A stretch of 24,860 bases of DNA from Asaia bogorensis. Lineage in GTDB: Bacteria > Pseudomonadota > Alphaproteobacteria > Acetobacterales > Acetobacteraceae. The stretch lies in contig CAMBXJ010000008.1 of assembly GCA_945871455.1 (NCBI GenBank), positions 1-24,860 on the forward strand. Reading direction: 5' to 3'. Below are positions 14,821 through 22,830 of the stretch, piece after piece; within the stretch, counting starts at the first letter, position 1; every line of letters begins with the position of its first letter. The notes beneath the pieces are model-generated. The model had not been told where the DNA came from. It saw only the letters and a program-made list of their open reading frames with translations, and searched no databases. The position numbers and the translations under genes are program-made.

Positions 14821-16836
14821 TCATGCGGCGGCCGCCGAAACGCCGCCACGGGCCGCCCGATCGATCAGTGCGTCGGCAAGGGCGGTGTTTTTCGGGTCTT
14901 GGTGAAACGCAAGCCCCAAGATGCGCCCATCGGATCGGGCAACCCGGGCGCCGATGCCCGTTGCGGCGCTGTCGTGGCGGACCATAGCCTCGGTCCCCGG
15001 CGGTAGGGAAAGGGCCGAGGCGAGTGCCACTCCGCCACGCGACAGGTCGACCACCTCGACGTGGAGCGACGGTTGGCCGGCGATGTCCAGGTCGATTTTG
15101 ATGCCGTTGCCTGGGACGCGATCGTAGCTGCGACGATCACGGTCGTCGGTACTTTCCATGGCGCGCAAGAAGTGATCCATCTCCTCACTCAGGCGGCGGG
15201 CGGTCTTGCCGACATCCTCGGCGGCCGTCGAAACCTCGATGCCCGCGGTGTCGGCGTCGACCACAACGTCGCAGACTTCCTGCATGGCCAGCGTCGTCTG
15301 CCCGGTCGAAACCGATACCAACTGCACGCTACCGGCGATTTCGCGGGTCGCGCCGGCTTGCTGCTCAACCGAGATACCAATGGCGGTGGCGATCGCGTTC
15401 ATCTCCTGGACTGCCTGGCTGACCCCGTGGACCGCTGATGCGGCGCTCGATGTCGCGTCACGGATAGCGCCGATCTGACTGCGAATTTCGTCGGTTGCCC
15501 GGGCAGTCTGTGCCGCCAGCACCTTCACTTCACCGGCGACCACGGCAAATCCCTTGCCGGCATCGCCTGCCCGAGCGGCCTCTATGGTGGCATTCAGTGC
15601 CAGCAGATTGGTCTGTCCGGCGATCGTGGCGATCAGTGACACGACGTCGCCGATCCGTTCCGCCGCCGCGACCAGACTGGTGACCTTGGTGTCGGTTTCC
15701 GTGGTTCGGGCGGCCGCATCGCTTGCAGCGGCGGTGACTCGCGCGACCTGACTGTTGATTTCGTTGATGCTGGCCGACATTTCCTCGGCCGCGGACGCAA
15801 CGGAACCGAGATTGCCGGCGGCTTCGCTGGCGCCTGCCGCGGTGCTGGTCGCCCTGGTTCTGGTCTGGCCGACCGCTGTTGTGACCCGGGTCGCGGCCTT
15901 TCGCATCGCGTCGGCCGCATCCGCAAGTTGCTGCATCACGCCGGCGACCGAGCTGCTGAAGTCGCGCGTATGCCGCTCCATCGCCGTCTGGCGACGGTCG
16001 CGGATACCCCTCTCCGCGGCGACGTTCGCCTCCAGCCGAGCCCGCTCTCGGGCGTTGTTCCGGAGAACGACGAGCGCATCGGCTATCTCGCCAAATTCGT
16101 CCCGTCGACCGCGGCCTGGTATTTCGCCGGCAAGATCGCCTGCCGCCAGCAGTCGGGTGCTCTCTGTCAACACGCGGGCCGGTTGGGAAACACTGCGACC
16201 GAGCAGCCAGATCAGGCATCCGACGGACGCGGAGACGACGATGCCGATGCCTGCCAAGGTGAACGCCAGCCGGCGCCGCTCAGCGATAAGGTCGTCGACA
16301 TAGACACCCGTGCCGATCACCCAGCCCCAGGGGGCAAACCCCTGGACATACGACATTTTCTGGATCGGCTGTTCCGCTCCCGGCCGGGGCCACAGATAGG
16401 AGACGACGCCAGCCCCCTGCGTGCGGACAGTGCTGACAAATGCGGTGAACAGATGGAGGCCAGACGGGTCAGTGACTCCGGACAGGTCTTTGCCTTCCAA
16501 CTCGGGCCTGAATGGATGCATCACCATCCGGGGCGCCATGTCGTTGATCCAGATATATTCAGAGCCTTGGTAACGGATGGCTCGGATGGCTTCCGCCGCG
16601 TGGCGCTGCGCGGCCTCCCGGGTCATGCGTCCGGTGCGTTCCGCCGCTTCGTCGGCCGCGGCGATGGACGTTGCGACTTCGGTGATCGCGCGAAGCTGGT
16701 TCATACGATCTTGTTCGAAGCGCTCTGATATTGCCACGTAGCCGTAAACCAGGAGGCCGGCCAAGGATGCAACTGTGATAAGCGTTACAAGGTGAAGACG
16801 ACGGCTGATCGGAAATCGAGCGAGCAGGCTGTGCAT
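14821..16836 (-). CDS. Methyl-accepting chemotaxis protein with Cache sensor and C-terminal PilZ domain
   Basis: A 671-aa inner-membrane chemoreceptor. TM1 is at about 15-36. The periplasmic single-Cache domain (about 40-188) is recognisable by [25 protein letters not shown] and [18 protein letters not shown]2 is at about 191-213 and HAMP follows to about 268. The signalling hairpin tip [16 protein letters not shown] is near 408. The C-terminal PilZ domain (about 565-655) keeps both c-di-GMP motifs: RSYDR (about 569) and DLSRGG (about 596). Cache_2 domains usually bind small carboxylates or other metabolites. The sensor is unlike that of the chemoreceptor at 7023-8924, but the signalling and PilZ ends match in layout. 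A di-heme cytochrome c gene lies 93 bp upstream on the same strand. The ribosome-binding site is weak. Confidence 0.94.
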   Translation of the reverse strand: MHSLLARFPISRRLHLVTLITVASLAGLLVYGYVAISERFEQDRMNQLRAITEVATSIAAADEAAERTGRMTREAAQRHAAEAIRAIRYQGSEYIWINDMAPRMVMHPFRPELEGKDLSGVTDPSGLHLFTAFVSTVRTQGAGVVSYLWPRPGAEQPIQKMSYVQGFAPWGWVIGTGVYVDDLIAERRRLAFTLAGIGIVVSASVGCLIWLLGRSVSQPARVLTESTRLLAAGDLAGEIPGRGRRDEFGEIADALVVLRNNARERARLEANVAAERGIRDRRQTAMERHTRDFSSSVAGVMQQLADAADAMRKAATRVTTAVGQTRTRATSTAAGASEAAGNLGSVASAAEEMSASINEINSQVARVTAAASDAAARTTETDTKVTSLVAAAERIGDVVSLIATIAGQTNLLALNATIEAARAGDAGKGFAVVAGEVKVLAAQTARATDEIRSQIGAIRDATSSAASAVHGVSQAVQEMNAIATAIGISVEQQAGATREIAGSVQLVSVSTGQTTLAMQEVCDVVVDADTAGIEVSTAAEDVGKTARRLSEEMDHFLRAMESTDDRDRRSYDRVPGNGIKIDLDIAGQPSLHVEVVDLSRGGVALASALSLPPGTEAMVRHDSAATGIGARVARSDGRILGLAFHQDPKNTALADALIDRAARGGVSAAAA

Positions 16837-16929
16837 GGTGGGCTATGTCCCGTGGGATTGAACCGCACCACAGAACAGCAAATTGATGGACGAACGGTAA
16901 AGATCGCCGGACGAGTTTCGGATCGGCAC

Positions 16930-17784
16930 TCAGGGAGTGGCTGGCTGCAAGGTCCGCAGATACGTCACCAGCGCATCGAGGTCGATCGGATCGGTGTGCC
17001 TGTACCAGTCGAATGCCATCAGCCGCACCAGTTGGCGCCCATCCGGGCGGACGCCGTCGGTGATCGCGGTTTTCACCTGGGCGTCGGTCCAGCGTGCGAT
17101 GCCGTCCGGATTGGCGGGCGTTAGGTTGCTGGTCTCGATCACGCCGGTCGGCAGGGCTGGCAACATGCGTCCCCCGGCACCGAGCTTGCCGATGACCAGC
17201 GCGCCCCGGTCCATCGGCGTATGGCATTCCATGCAGTGCGCGATATCGGTCAGGTATTTGCCGTAGGCGGCCGTGTTGGCGCGCGGCGTGTCGGGGACAT
17301 GGGTCACCGTGGGGCCGTAGGACGCCGGCAGGGGCATCTTGTAGGTCGATTTCTCGACCTTGTTGGACACCGGCGGGACACTGCGAAGATAGGCGACGAT
17401 GGCCCTGACATCGGTATCGGACATCAGGCGGTAAATTTCGGCCGGCATCGGCGGGCCGATCAGCGACCCGTCCGGGCGCTTGCCGTTGCGGATCGAGTCG
17501 ACGATCTGCTCGTCTGTCCAGGCGCCGATGCCGGTTTCCCGGTCCGGCGTGATATTCGACGCCACCGCACGGAACACCGGCGTTTCGATCACAAACCCGC
17601 CGGCCAGTTCCTGGCCCGCGATGGCTTTGCCGTCCGCATCCTTCGGGGTGTGGCAGTTGCCGCAGGCGGCGAGACCGCGGACGAGATAGGCACCGCGGTC
17701 GCGTTGCGCATCGGCAAGGCAGGGGGTTGTCACGACGGCCCATAGGGCCAGGCCGAGAATCAACACTTTCCGAGGGTCGAACAT
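16930..17784 (-). CDS. Periplasmic di-heme cytochrome c
   Basis: A protein of about 284 aa with a signal peptide (VLILGLALWAVVTTPCLA, about 7-24) and two class-I cytochrome c domains: CGNCH at 41-45 and CMECH near 183-187. Candidate axial methionines follow each (GPPMP near 112; RLMAFDW near 255). The SNITPD and SNLTPAN motifs are typical of membrane-associated cytochrome subunits serving alcohol, aldehyde, sugar-acid or similar dehydrogenases, but no dehydrogenase gene is adjacent. The start is ATG 17784: the open frame extends to 17886, but that extension runs through an intergenic palindrome and would precede the signal peptide. The next gene in the same direction, 93 bp away, is the Cache-PilZ chemoreceptor. 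Confidence 0.9.
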   Translation of the reverse strand: MFDPRKVLILGLALWAVVTTPCLADAQRDRGAYLVRGLAACGNCHTPKDADGKAIAGQELAGGFVIETPVFRAVASNITPDRETGIGAWTDEQIVDSIRNGKRPDGSLIGPPMPAEIYRLMSDTDVRAIVAYLRSVPPVSNKVEKSTYKMPLPASYGPTVTHVPDTPRANTAAYGKYLTDIAHCMECHTPMDRGALVIGKLGAGGRMLPALPTGVIETSNLTPANPDGIARWTDAQVKTAITDGVRPDGRQLVRLMAFDWYRHTDPIDLDALVTYLRTLQPATP

Positions 17785-17820
17785 TGCCCGGACTCCGTGC
17801 GATTGATTTGCGGCGAGGCT

Positions 17821-17859
17821 AGAGCGGTTTCGCCATGACTGGAAACGGTAAACCGCTCT
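17821..17859. repeat. AGAGCGGTTT palindrome, intact copy
   Basis: AGAGCGGTTT (17821-17830) and AAACCGCTCT (17850-17859) are perfect 10-bp inverted arms around a 19-nt loop. It starts 36 bp upstream of the di-heme cytochrome c start, so it lies in the leader or promoter of that gene. Related copies are at 13319 and 19595. Confidence 0.85.
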
Positions 17860-18197
17860 GGCTATCGGTTGGATCGCATGATTCACCGGCTTTTAGACCA
17901 GCCGTCTGAAAGAATGACCGATGCACCGGCCTCACCGTCATGGCCGGGACCGACCCGCCCCTGCGCTTCAACGCCCGCGTGATCATGCTCTGACCCGACC
18001 GATCCAGGGTCACCACCCGGAATGGGTCCGCGGTGTCGCTTGTGCCGAGGCCCACCCTGGCCTACCTACGACGTTCACAGATTTGGCGGGCCGCCCTTCA
18101 GCGGAGACGCGTTTGGCTCTTGTCGCGTACCTTTTGGCATCCCCGCTTTCGCCGTCGGCCCGACAGCATTCACCGGCGCTCGGCCGTAACCTTGGTT

Positions 18198-18290
18198 GTT
18201 CGTGCCCGCGGTGTCTTCGTGTCTTTGCGGTGAAAAACCGAAGACGCAACGAAGGACGCCTTGCCTGTCCGGAATCGTCCCATTGGACTG
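18198..18290 (+). repeat. TTCGTG-type composite repeat, copy A (diverged)
   Basis: GTTCGTGCCCGCGGTGTC followed by TTCGTGTCTTTGCGGTGAAA, then after a short spacer GCCTGTCCGG and GTCCCATTGG. The same two blocks in the same order occur in copy C (18562-18650), so the repeat unit is about 90 bp and not only the TTCGTG core. Confidence 0.65.
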
Positions 18291-18312
18291 GATCACCACG
18301 AACCCCGACTCC

Positions 18313-18351
18313 GCGATTTTCCACCACGAAGACACGAAGGGCACGAAGAAG
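18313..18351 (-). repeat. TTCGTG-type repeat, copy B (inverted)
   Basis: CCACCACGAAGACACGAAGG and GCACGAAGAAG, preceded by GCGATTTT. Its reverse complement matches copy C over 39 bp with one mismatch. Together with copy A, which points the other way, it makes a long imperfect inverted repeat across 18198-18351. Confidence 0.85.
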
Positions 18352-18561
18352 GGGCTGGCGGACCGGTGCCGGCGGTGGATTTGGTCTCCGGGTGATCGGA
18401 TGTCGGTTACTTCAAATAGATAAATATATATTATAGATATACATTATATCGTCAATGGAGAATAGGCTAATTATTTGGCGCTTATAGCGCTATCTGTTGG
18501 ATAGTGCGTGGCTTCAGTCGGCATGGCGACCCAAAACACAGGTGACGCCGGCGTAACCTCG

Positions 18562-18650
18562 CTTCTTCGTGCCCTTCGTGTCTTCGTGGTGGAGAATCGC
18601 AGCGCTTATCCAGGACACCTCGCCTGTCCGGGAGAGTCCCATTGGTTCGG
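18562..18650 (+). repeat. TTCGTG-type composite repeat, copy C
   Basis: CTTCTTCGTGCCCTTCGTG and TCTTCGTGGTGGAGAATCGC (18562-18600) pair with copy B; the trailing block GCCTGTCCGG...GTCCCATTGG (about 18622-18645) matches copy A. Sequences of the type TTCGTGTCTTCGTGG are known to me as intergenic motifs from several unrelated bacterial phyla, but I cannot verify this here. Confidence 0.85.
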
Positions 18651-18785
18651 GACACCATTATGGCGCGAAGCTGTCATGCCCACATTCCGATCGAACGGCT
18701 CCTCCAGGCCCTGGCCTGTGCGACCCGTTTCGAAAGCAGGCGTCTGCCCAATTCGCAGGCAATCATGAACAGCAGGGTTAACTGC

Positions 18786-18911
18786 ATGGAACCGGAACAA
18801 TACCCCCCGATTTCTGCATTGGTTCGCAACGAAAACCCCCCGTATCCGCGCCTGACCGGAACGGATTACAAAAAATCAATATTTAAAGCAGAATCTCAAG
18901 AATGCTGTTAA
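18786..18911 (+). CDS. Doubtful 41-aa open frame
   Basis: The frame MEPEQYPPISALVRNENPPY... ending KAESQECC follows AGGG by 8 nt and lies in the AT-richer part of the gene-poor region. It uses more A/T-ending codons than the neighbours. No family recognised; it may be chance. In-frame ATG 18765 is an alternative start. Confidence 0.18.
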   Translation: MEPEQYPPISALVRNENPPYPRLTGTDYKKSIFKAESQECC

Positions 18912-19594
18912 ACTGTGTTGTATCAAAGGCTAACAAACCGATCCGAGACTCGGATCTGAGCTTTGGCGAAAAACGCTGACAGCCCGCCTCGCGTTAAATT
19001 AACCATTCGGGAATTTTGTTAACCATCGCCCAAATTTCAGGCAAAACACCGTAAATCCGAGGGTTTTGACCCTGAAAACCGCATATTACCAGGAAAATCC
19101 ACTTTATAGCTTGCCACCGATATCGCGTCCGGCCTAGAACAAAAAGCAAACACACCACCGATCCCCTTGCCTCAGGATCCCTGCTCCATCCCAATGATCG
19201 CCGATTCGAACATCAAATCCGCGCACCCATGGTCGAAAACGGCGCGATGAAACCCGTGGCAACGCCTAATTCGACGGAAGAGAAAGCCTCGCTCCGCCGT
19301 AATCAGAACTGCCGTCACTGCCTGGGGGCCGGATCAAACCCGGCGAGGACGCAGAGGGATAGCGTTTGCGCGGAGAAAATCTTTCTCCGACCCGGAGATG
19401 TCTGTATGCGGCAGGCACCCCGCCGGGGGCCATCGGGGGCTTTCGGCTTTCCGATCGCGTGCCGTTCGGCGACGACAGAAGGGGCGGGCACCGGTGGGTC
19501 CGGCCGAAACAGGCGGCACGAACCCACCATCGCGGTCCGGGTCGATCCACACTCTACGTTGCACCGACCGACCGCGCTGGAGTCCGGTGGTCGA

Positions 19595-19637
19595 CCAGAG
19601 CGGCCTCACCCTGACTGGCAACGGCAAACCGCTCTGG
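19595..19637. repeat. AGAGCGG palindrome, third copy
   Basis: CCAGAGCGG (19595-19603) and CCGCTCTGG (19629-19637) are perfect 9-bp inverted arms; the loop contains CTGACTGGCAACGGCAAA, nearly as in the 13319 copy. It lies 58 bp past the yghU stop on the yghU transcript, where it could stabilise the 3' end. There is no T-run after it. Confidence 0.85.
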
Positions 19638-19694
19638 CCCCTTATTCAGCGCATGATTACCGCGCTGTCGCGTTTTTGTCCGCGCAATATAGCG

Positions 19695-20570
19695 TTAGGT
19701 CTTGGGCGCCAGTTTATCCTGCGTCCTGGTGTCGAAATCGCTGGCGTCGTGACGCTCATGCAGCTGCGCCGCGGGATCGCCTTGCAGGCGGTTGACGATG
19801 CGCCCGCGCCGGACGGCCGGGCGTGCGCCGATCGCATCGGCCCAACGCTGCACATTCTTATATTCGTGCACCGCCAGGAATTCGCCCGCGCCATAGAGCA
19901 GGCCCTTGGCCAGGCCGCCATACCAGGGCCACACCGCCATGTCGGCGATGGTATAATCGGACCCGGCCAGGAACTCGGTTTCCGCGAGCCGGCGGTCGAG
20001 CACGTCCAACTGGCGCTTGGTCTCCATGGCAAACCGGTCGATGGCGTATTCGATCTTGGTGGGCGCGTAGGCGTAGAAATGGCCGAATCCGCCGCCCAGA
20101 TAGGGTGCGCTTCCCATCTGCCAGAACAGCCATGACAGGCATTCGGCGCGCGCGCCCGCTCCCGTCGGCAGAAATTCGCCGAATTTTTCGGCCAGATGGA
20201 CCAGGATCGCGCCGGATTCGAACACCCGGATCGGGGTCGGTCCACTGCGATCCAGCAGGGCGGGGATCTTGGAATTCGGGTTGATCGCGACAAAGCCGCT
20301 GCCGAACTGATCGCCGTCGCCGATACGGATCAGCCAGGCATCATATTCCGCGCCGGCGTGGCCGCGGACCAGAAGCTCTTCCAGCATCACGGTGATTTTC
20401 TGGCCGTTGGGCGTTCCCAGCGAATAGAGTTGCATGGGGTGGCGCCCGACCGGCAATTCCTTGTCGTGGGTCGGGCCCGCGATCGGACGGTTGATATTGG
20501 CAAACCGGCCGCCGCTGCCCTTGTTCCAGGTCCAGACCTTGGGCGGCGTGTATTCGGGCGCGTCGCTCAT
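19695..20570 (-). CDS. yghU: Glutathione S-transferase family protein YghU (disulfide-bond reductase)
   Basis: A 291-aa cytoplasmic protein that closely follows E. coli YghU from end to end as I remember that sequence: VWTWNKGSGGRFANINRP (about 11-28), LPVGRHPMQLYSLGTPNGQK, AEYDAWLIRIGDGDQFGSGF, and INPNSKIPALLD, then FESGAILVHLAEKFG and FGHFYAYAPTKIEYAIDRF, with the C-terminal LHERHDASDF. YghU binds two glutathione molecules and has disulfide-bond reductase and organic-hydroperoxide activity. The start is ATG 20570 (MSDAPEYTPPK), with GGAG 8-9 nt upstream; an in-frame ATG at 20618 adds a non-conserved stretch. The SDR gene upstream on the same strand ends 147 bp away, so the two may be separate units. 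Confidence 0.95.
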   Translation of the reverse strand: MSDAPEYTPPKVWTWNKGSGGRFANINRPIAGPTHDKELPVGRHPMQLYSLGTPNGQKITVMLEELLVRGHAGAEYDAWLIRIGDGDQFGSGFVAINPNSKIPALLDRSGPTPIRVFESGAILVHLAEKFGEFLPTGAGARAECLSWLFWQMGSAPYLGGGFGHFYAYAPTKIEYAIDRFAMETKRQLDVLDRRLAETEFLAGSDYTIADMAVWPWYGGLAKGLLYGAGEFLAVHEYKNVQRWADAIGARPAVRRGRIVNRLQGDPAAQLHERHDASDFDTRTQDKLAPKT

Positions 20571-20717
20571 TCTCGAAACTCCATGGGTTTGGCGCTCAAA
20601 GTGGCCTCGTGGGCACAATCGCGCAAGCTGACAAAGCGAAGCGGGTCCGGCGCGCGATCTGTCCAGGGCAGGGGCCGTGGCCGAGGTTTTTACAGCGCAA
20701 ACCGGCGGGGATTACGC

Positions 20718-21416
20718 CTACCAGGCGATCTCCTTGCCGAGATAGTCCAGAAACTGGTGCCGGTGACCGCCTTGCTGGGACAGCATGACCTCGACCATCC
20801 CCTCCGCGCTATCTTCCACGCTGACGGCCGCGATGGGGCCGCCCATGTCGGTGCGGACCCAGCCGGGATGCAGGGTCAGGACCGTGACCTTGCGGCCGGA
20901 CATCTCGGCATGCAGACCACGGGTCAGGGAATTGAGCGCGGCCTTGCTGGCCCGATACAGTTCATGCCCGCCAGGGTTCAGGGCGACGCTGCCCATGACG
21001 GAGCTGGTAAAGGCCAGCACCCCGGTTTCGCGCCGGATCCGGTCCATCAGCCGACGCGACAGCCGAATCGGCGCGATGGCGTTGGTGAACATCAGGCGGC
21101 CGATATCCTGTTCCGTCGCGGCGGTCGCGCTGCGATGGTCCGGCCCTGCGACACCGGCGTTCACCAGCACGATGTCCAGGGTCAGATCCCCCAAACCGGC
21201 GGCGAACGCGTCGATCCCGTCCGGATCGTTCATGTCCAGGCGGTCGATCCGCACGCGCCCGGGATTCTGTTCGGCCAGCGCGCGCAATGCGGACGCCTGG
21301 TCCGGTTGGCGCGCCGTCGCAACGACGGACCAGCCGCGGGCGAGAAACACCCGCGTTACGCCCAGGCCGATGCCGCGATTGGCACCGGCGATCAACACCA
21401 CTGGGGTCTCGGTCAC
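20718..21416 (-). CDS. Short-chain dehydrogenase/reductase (SDR) family protein
   Basis: A 232-aa classical SDR. The cofactor loop is AGANRGIGLG (10-19), the NAG motif VNAGV is at about 85-89, the catalytic serine lies in FTSSVMGS (about 138), and the active-site pair is Y154-x3-K158 (YRASK). ARQPD after the second strand suggests NADP preference through the arginine. The substrate is unknown; the protein resembles carbonyl reductase or sniffer-like SDRs. GTG 21416 is preferred as start because GAGG is 8 nt upstream and the Rossmann fold begins normally. ATG 21443 adds nine residues and has no ribosome-binding site. The quinone-oxidoreductase-like gene ends 45 bp upstream, so the two genes probably form one operon for handling carbonyl or quinone compounds. 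Confidence 0.88.
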   Translation of the reverse strand: MTETPVVLIAGANRGIGLGVTRVFLARGWSVVATARQPDQASALRALAEQNPGRVRIDRLDMNDPDGIDAFAAGLGDLTLDIVLVNAGVAGPDHRSATAATEQDIGRLMFTNAIAPIRLSRRLMDRIRRETGVLAFTSSVMGSVALNPGGHELYRASKAALNSLTRGLHAEMSGRKVTVLTLHPGWVRTDMGGPIAAVSVEDSAEGMVEVMLSQQGGHRHQFLDYLGKEIAW

Positions 21417-21461
21417 GTCACAATCCTCGATGAATGGTTGCATCCGGTCGGTGGGGACCGC

Positions 21462-22448
21462 TCACCGCGCGCACTCGACGACGACGGTGCCCACCTTGCC
21501 GCCCTGTTCCACGGACATATGCGCGGCAGCCGTCTCATACAGCGGAAAGCGTCCGTCCACCGACAGGACGCGCCCCGGCGAGGCCACAAAGCGGGCAATG
21601 TCCGACTGTGCCCGCTTGCGTTGCGCGGGACGGCTGGTGGGCAGGGTGAAGCCATGGATCGCCAGGTTTTTCGACATGATCTGGCGCAGTGGCACCACTG
21701 GGTTCAGGGCGCCGTTGGTGGCGTAATAGGCGATACTGCCACTGTCGCGCACCGATGCCAGTACGGACGCCAGATTGCCGCCCAGATCGACGTCGACGAC
21801 GTGATCGACACCCTCCCCACGCGTGATTTCGTGAACGCGGGCGGCCACGTCCTCGGTGCGGTAGTTGATCGCATGGGCGGCCCCACCCCGGCGCGCGTGG
21901 TCCGCTTTTTCCGCCGAACTGACGGTTGCGATCACCGTCGCGCCGGCCCAGGACGCGAGTTGCACCGCGTAATGCCCCACGGCCCCGGCGCCGCCGGTCA
22001 CCAGGACGAATTTGCCCTGCACCGGCCCGGCGACAAACACGCAGCCATGCGCGGTCATGCAGGGAATGCCCAGGGTCGCGCCCTCGGCGAACGAAACATG
22101 GTCGGGCAGTTCCGTAACCAGGTCCACGTTGAGCGCGAGATATTCGGCGGCGGTGCCCATCCAACGGCCGTTGCGCTGGCCATTGTAAAGCCACACCCGC
22201 TTGCCCAGCCAGCTTGCCGCCACGCCGGCACCGACCTGGTCGATCACGCCGGCGGCATCGCTGTTGGGAATGACCCGAGGATATTCCGCGGGCACGGCGC
22301 CGCGGCGTCGATAGGTATCCGATGGATTGACGCCGGACGCTTCCAGGCGGACGCGCACCTCGCCAAGGCCGGCATCGGGTGTCGGCAATTCGCCGGTGAC
22401 GATGACTTCGTTGGCCGGCCCTTGACGGTCATACCATACCGCACGCAT
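21462..22448 (-). CDS. NADPH:quinone oxidoreductase-like MDR protein (zinc-free)
   Basis: A 328-aa medium-chain dehydrogenase/reductase. The N-terminal catalytic domain begins MRAVWYDRQGPANEVI and contains VNPSDTYRRRG (40-50) and PNSDAAGVIDQVGAGV (61-76). The cofactor domain has TGGAGAVGHYAVQLA (151-165) in place of a GxGxxG loop. Zinc ligands are absent, as in quinone reductases of the QOR/zeta-crystallin type, so a one- or two-electron reduction of quinones or enones with NADPH is likely. GGAGGG is 5 nt before ATG 22448; the open frame extends far upstream but without conserved sequence. A 29-bp inverted repeat lies 60 bp upstream. The SDR gene follows 45 bp downstream. Confidence 0.9.
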   Translation of the reverse strand: MRAVWYDRQGPANEVIVTGELPTPDAGLGEVRVRLEASGVNPSDTYRRRGAVPAEYPRVIPNSDAAGVIDQVGAGVAASWLGKRVWLYNGQRNGRWMGTAAEYLALNVDLVTELPDHVSFAEGATLGIPCMTAHGCVFVAGPVQGKFVLVTGGAGAVGHYAVQLASWAGATVIATVSSAEKADHARRGGAAHAINYRTEDVAARVHEITRGEGVDHVVDVDLGGNLASVLASVRDSGSIAYYATNGALNPVVPLRQIMSKNLAIHGFTLPTSRPAQRKRAQSDIARFVASPGRVLSVDGRFPLYETAAAHMSVEQGGKVGTVVVECAR

Positions 22449-22507
22449 CCCAACCCTCCCATGTTCGCGCCTGCGTTCCGAAACCGGAGGACAGAACCGC
22501 CCGGCGC

Positions 22508-22536
22508 GGAACGCCAGCACACTGCTTTGGCGTTCC
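22508..22536. promoter_or_regulatory. Perfect 9-bp inverted repeat, likely operator of the quinone-oxidoreductase gene
   Basis: GGAACGCCA (22508-22516) and TGGCGTTCC (22528-22536) are exact inverted copies with an 11-bp spacer, 60-88 bp upstream of the quinone-oxidoreductase start. Arm length and spacing resemble the palindrome at 13471-13497. A dimeric redox- or xenobiotic-responsive regulator is a reasonable guess; none is encoded here. The rest of the 382-bp gap (22449-22830) holds no gene I can support. Confidence 0.5.
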
Positions 22537-22618
22537 CGGTCGCGCGACGGGCGAAACCCCGATGTCGCGATCGGACCATCAGCATAGCCGGTTCCCTGCG
22601 GAATTGTATGGTACCCGC

Positions 22619-22647
22619 TCCCTCGCACGCCGTTCCCTCGCACGCCG
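22619..22647. repeat. Two tandem 15-bp units (TCCCTCGCACGCCG)
   Basis: TCCCTCGCACGCCG occurs at 22619-22632 and again at 22634-22647, a 15-bp period, in the gap between the quinone oxidoreductase and the GGDEF-like gene. Only two copies, with no coding role. Confidence 0.7.
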
Positions 22648-22830
22648 CCCCCCTGTCGCCGGACGTGCGGCCGTTGGCGGTGCGGGTGGGCACTGTTCCG
22701 TGCAATCTGAAACATGATCCGGCAGGCCGGCGGGTTTTACGGTACATCGATCTGTGCGACGATCTTGGTTCGACTGATTTGTTGAATTGGGCGGCACAGC
22801 GCCGAAATCGTGGACTGGCCGGAGAAACCG

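Larger units (their letters stand above)
17860..19594. other. Long gene-poor region with dispersed repeats
   Basis: About 1.7 kb without a convincing gene. From left to right it holds: GATCATGCTCTG (17981), shared with the repeat at 13393; a GGGTGG/CCACCC-rich imperfect palindrome at about 18005-18065; the TTCGTGTCTTCGTGG repeat units (18198-18650); an AT-rich island (18404-18490) with the palindrome GCGCTTATAGCGC; a doubtful 41-aa frame (18786-18911); AT-rich DNA with a small GGTTTT/AAAACC hairpin (about 19060-19082); and a cluster of hairpins at 19328-19528. The open frames that cross it have no homologue I recognise and mostly read through the repeats. Confidence 0.6.

Noticed and set aside
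19195..19225. Possible tRNA arm (GATTCGAACATC)
   Set aside because: No matching acceptor, D or anticodon stems could be folded around it.
19229..19795. 188-codon plus-strand frame before yghU
   Set aside because: It reads through hairpins and the AGAGCGG palindrome and into the antisense of yghU; composition is shadow-like.
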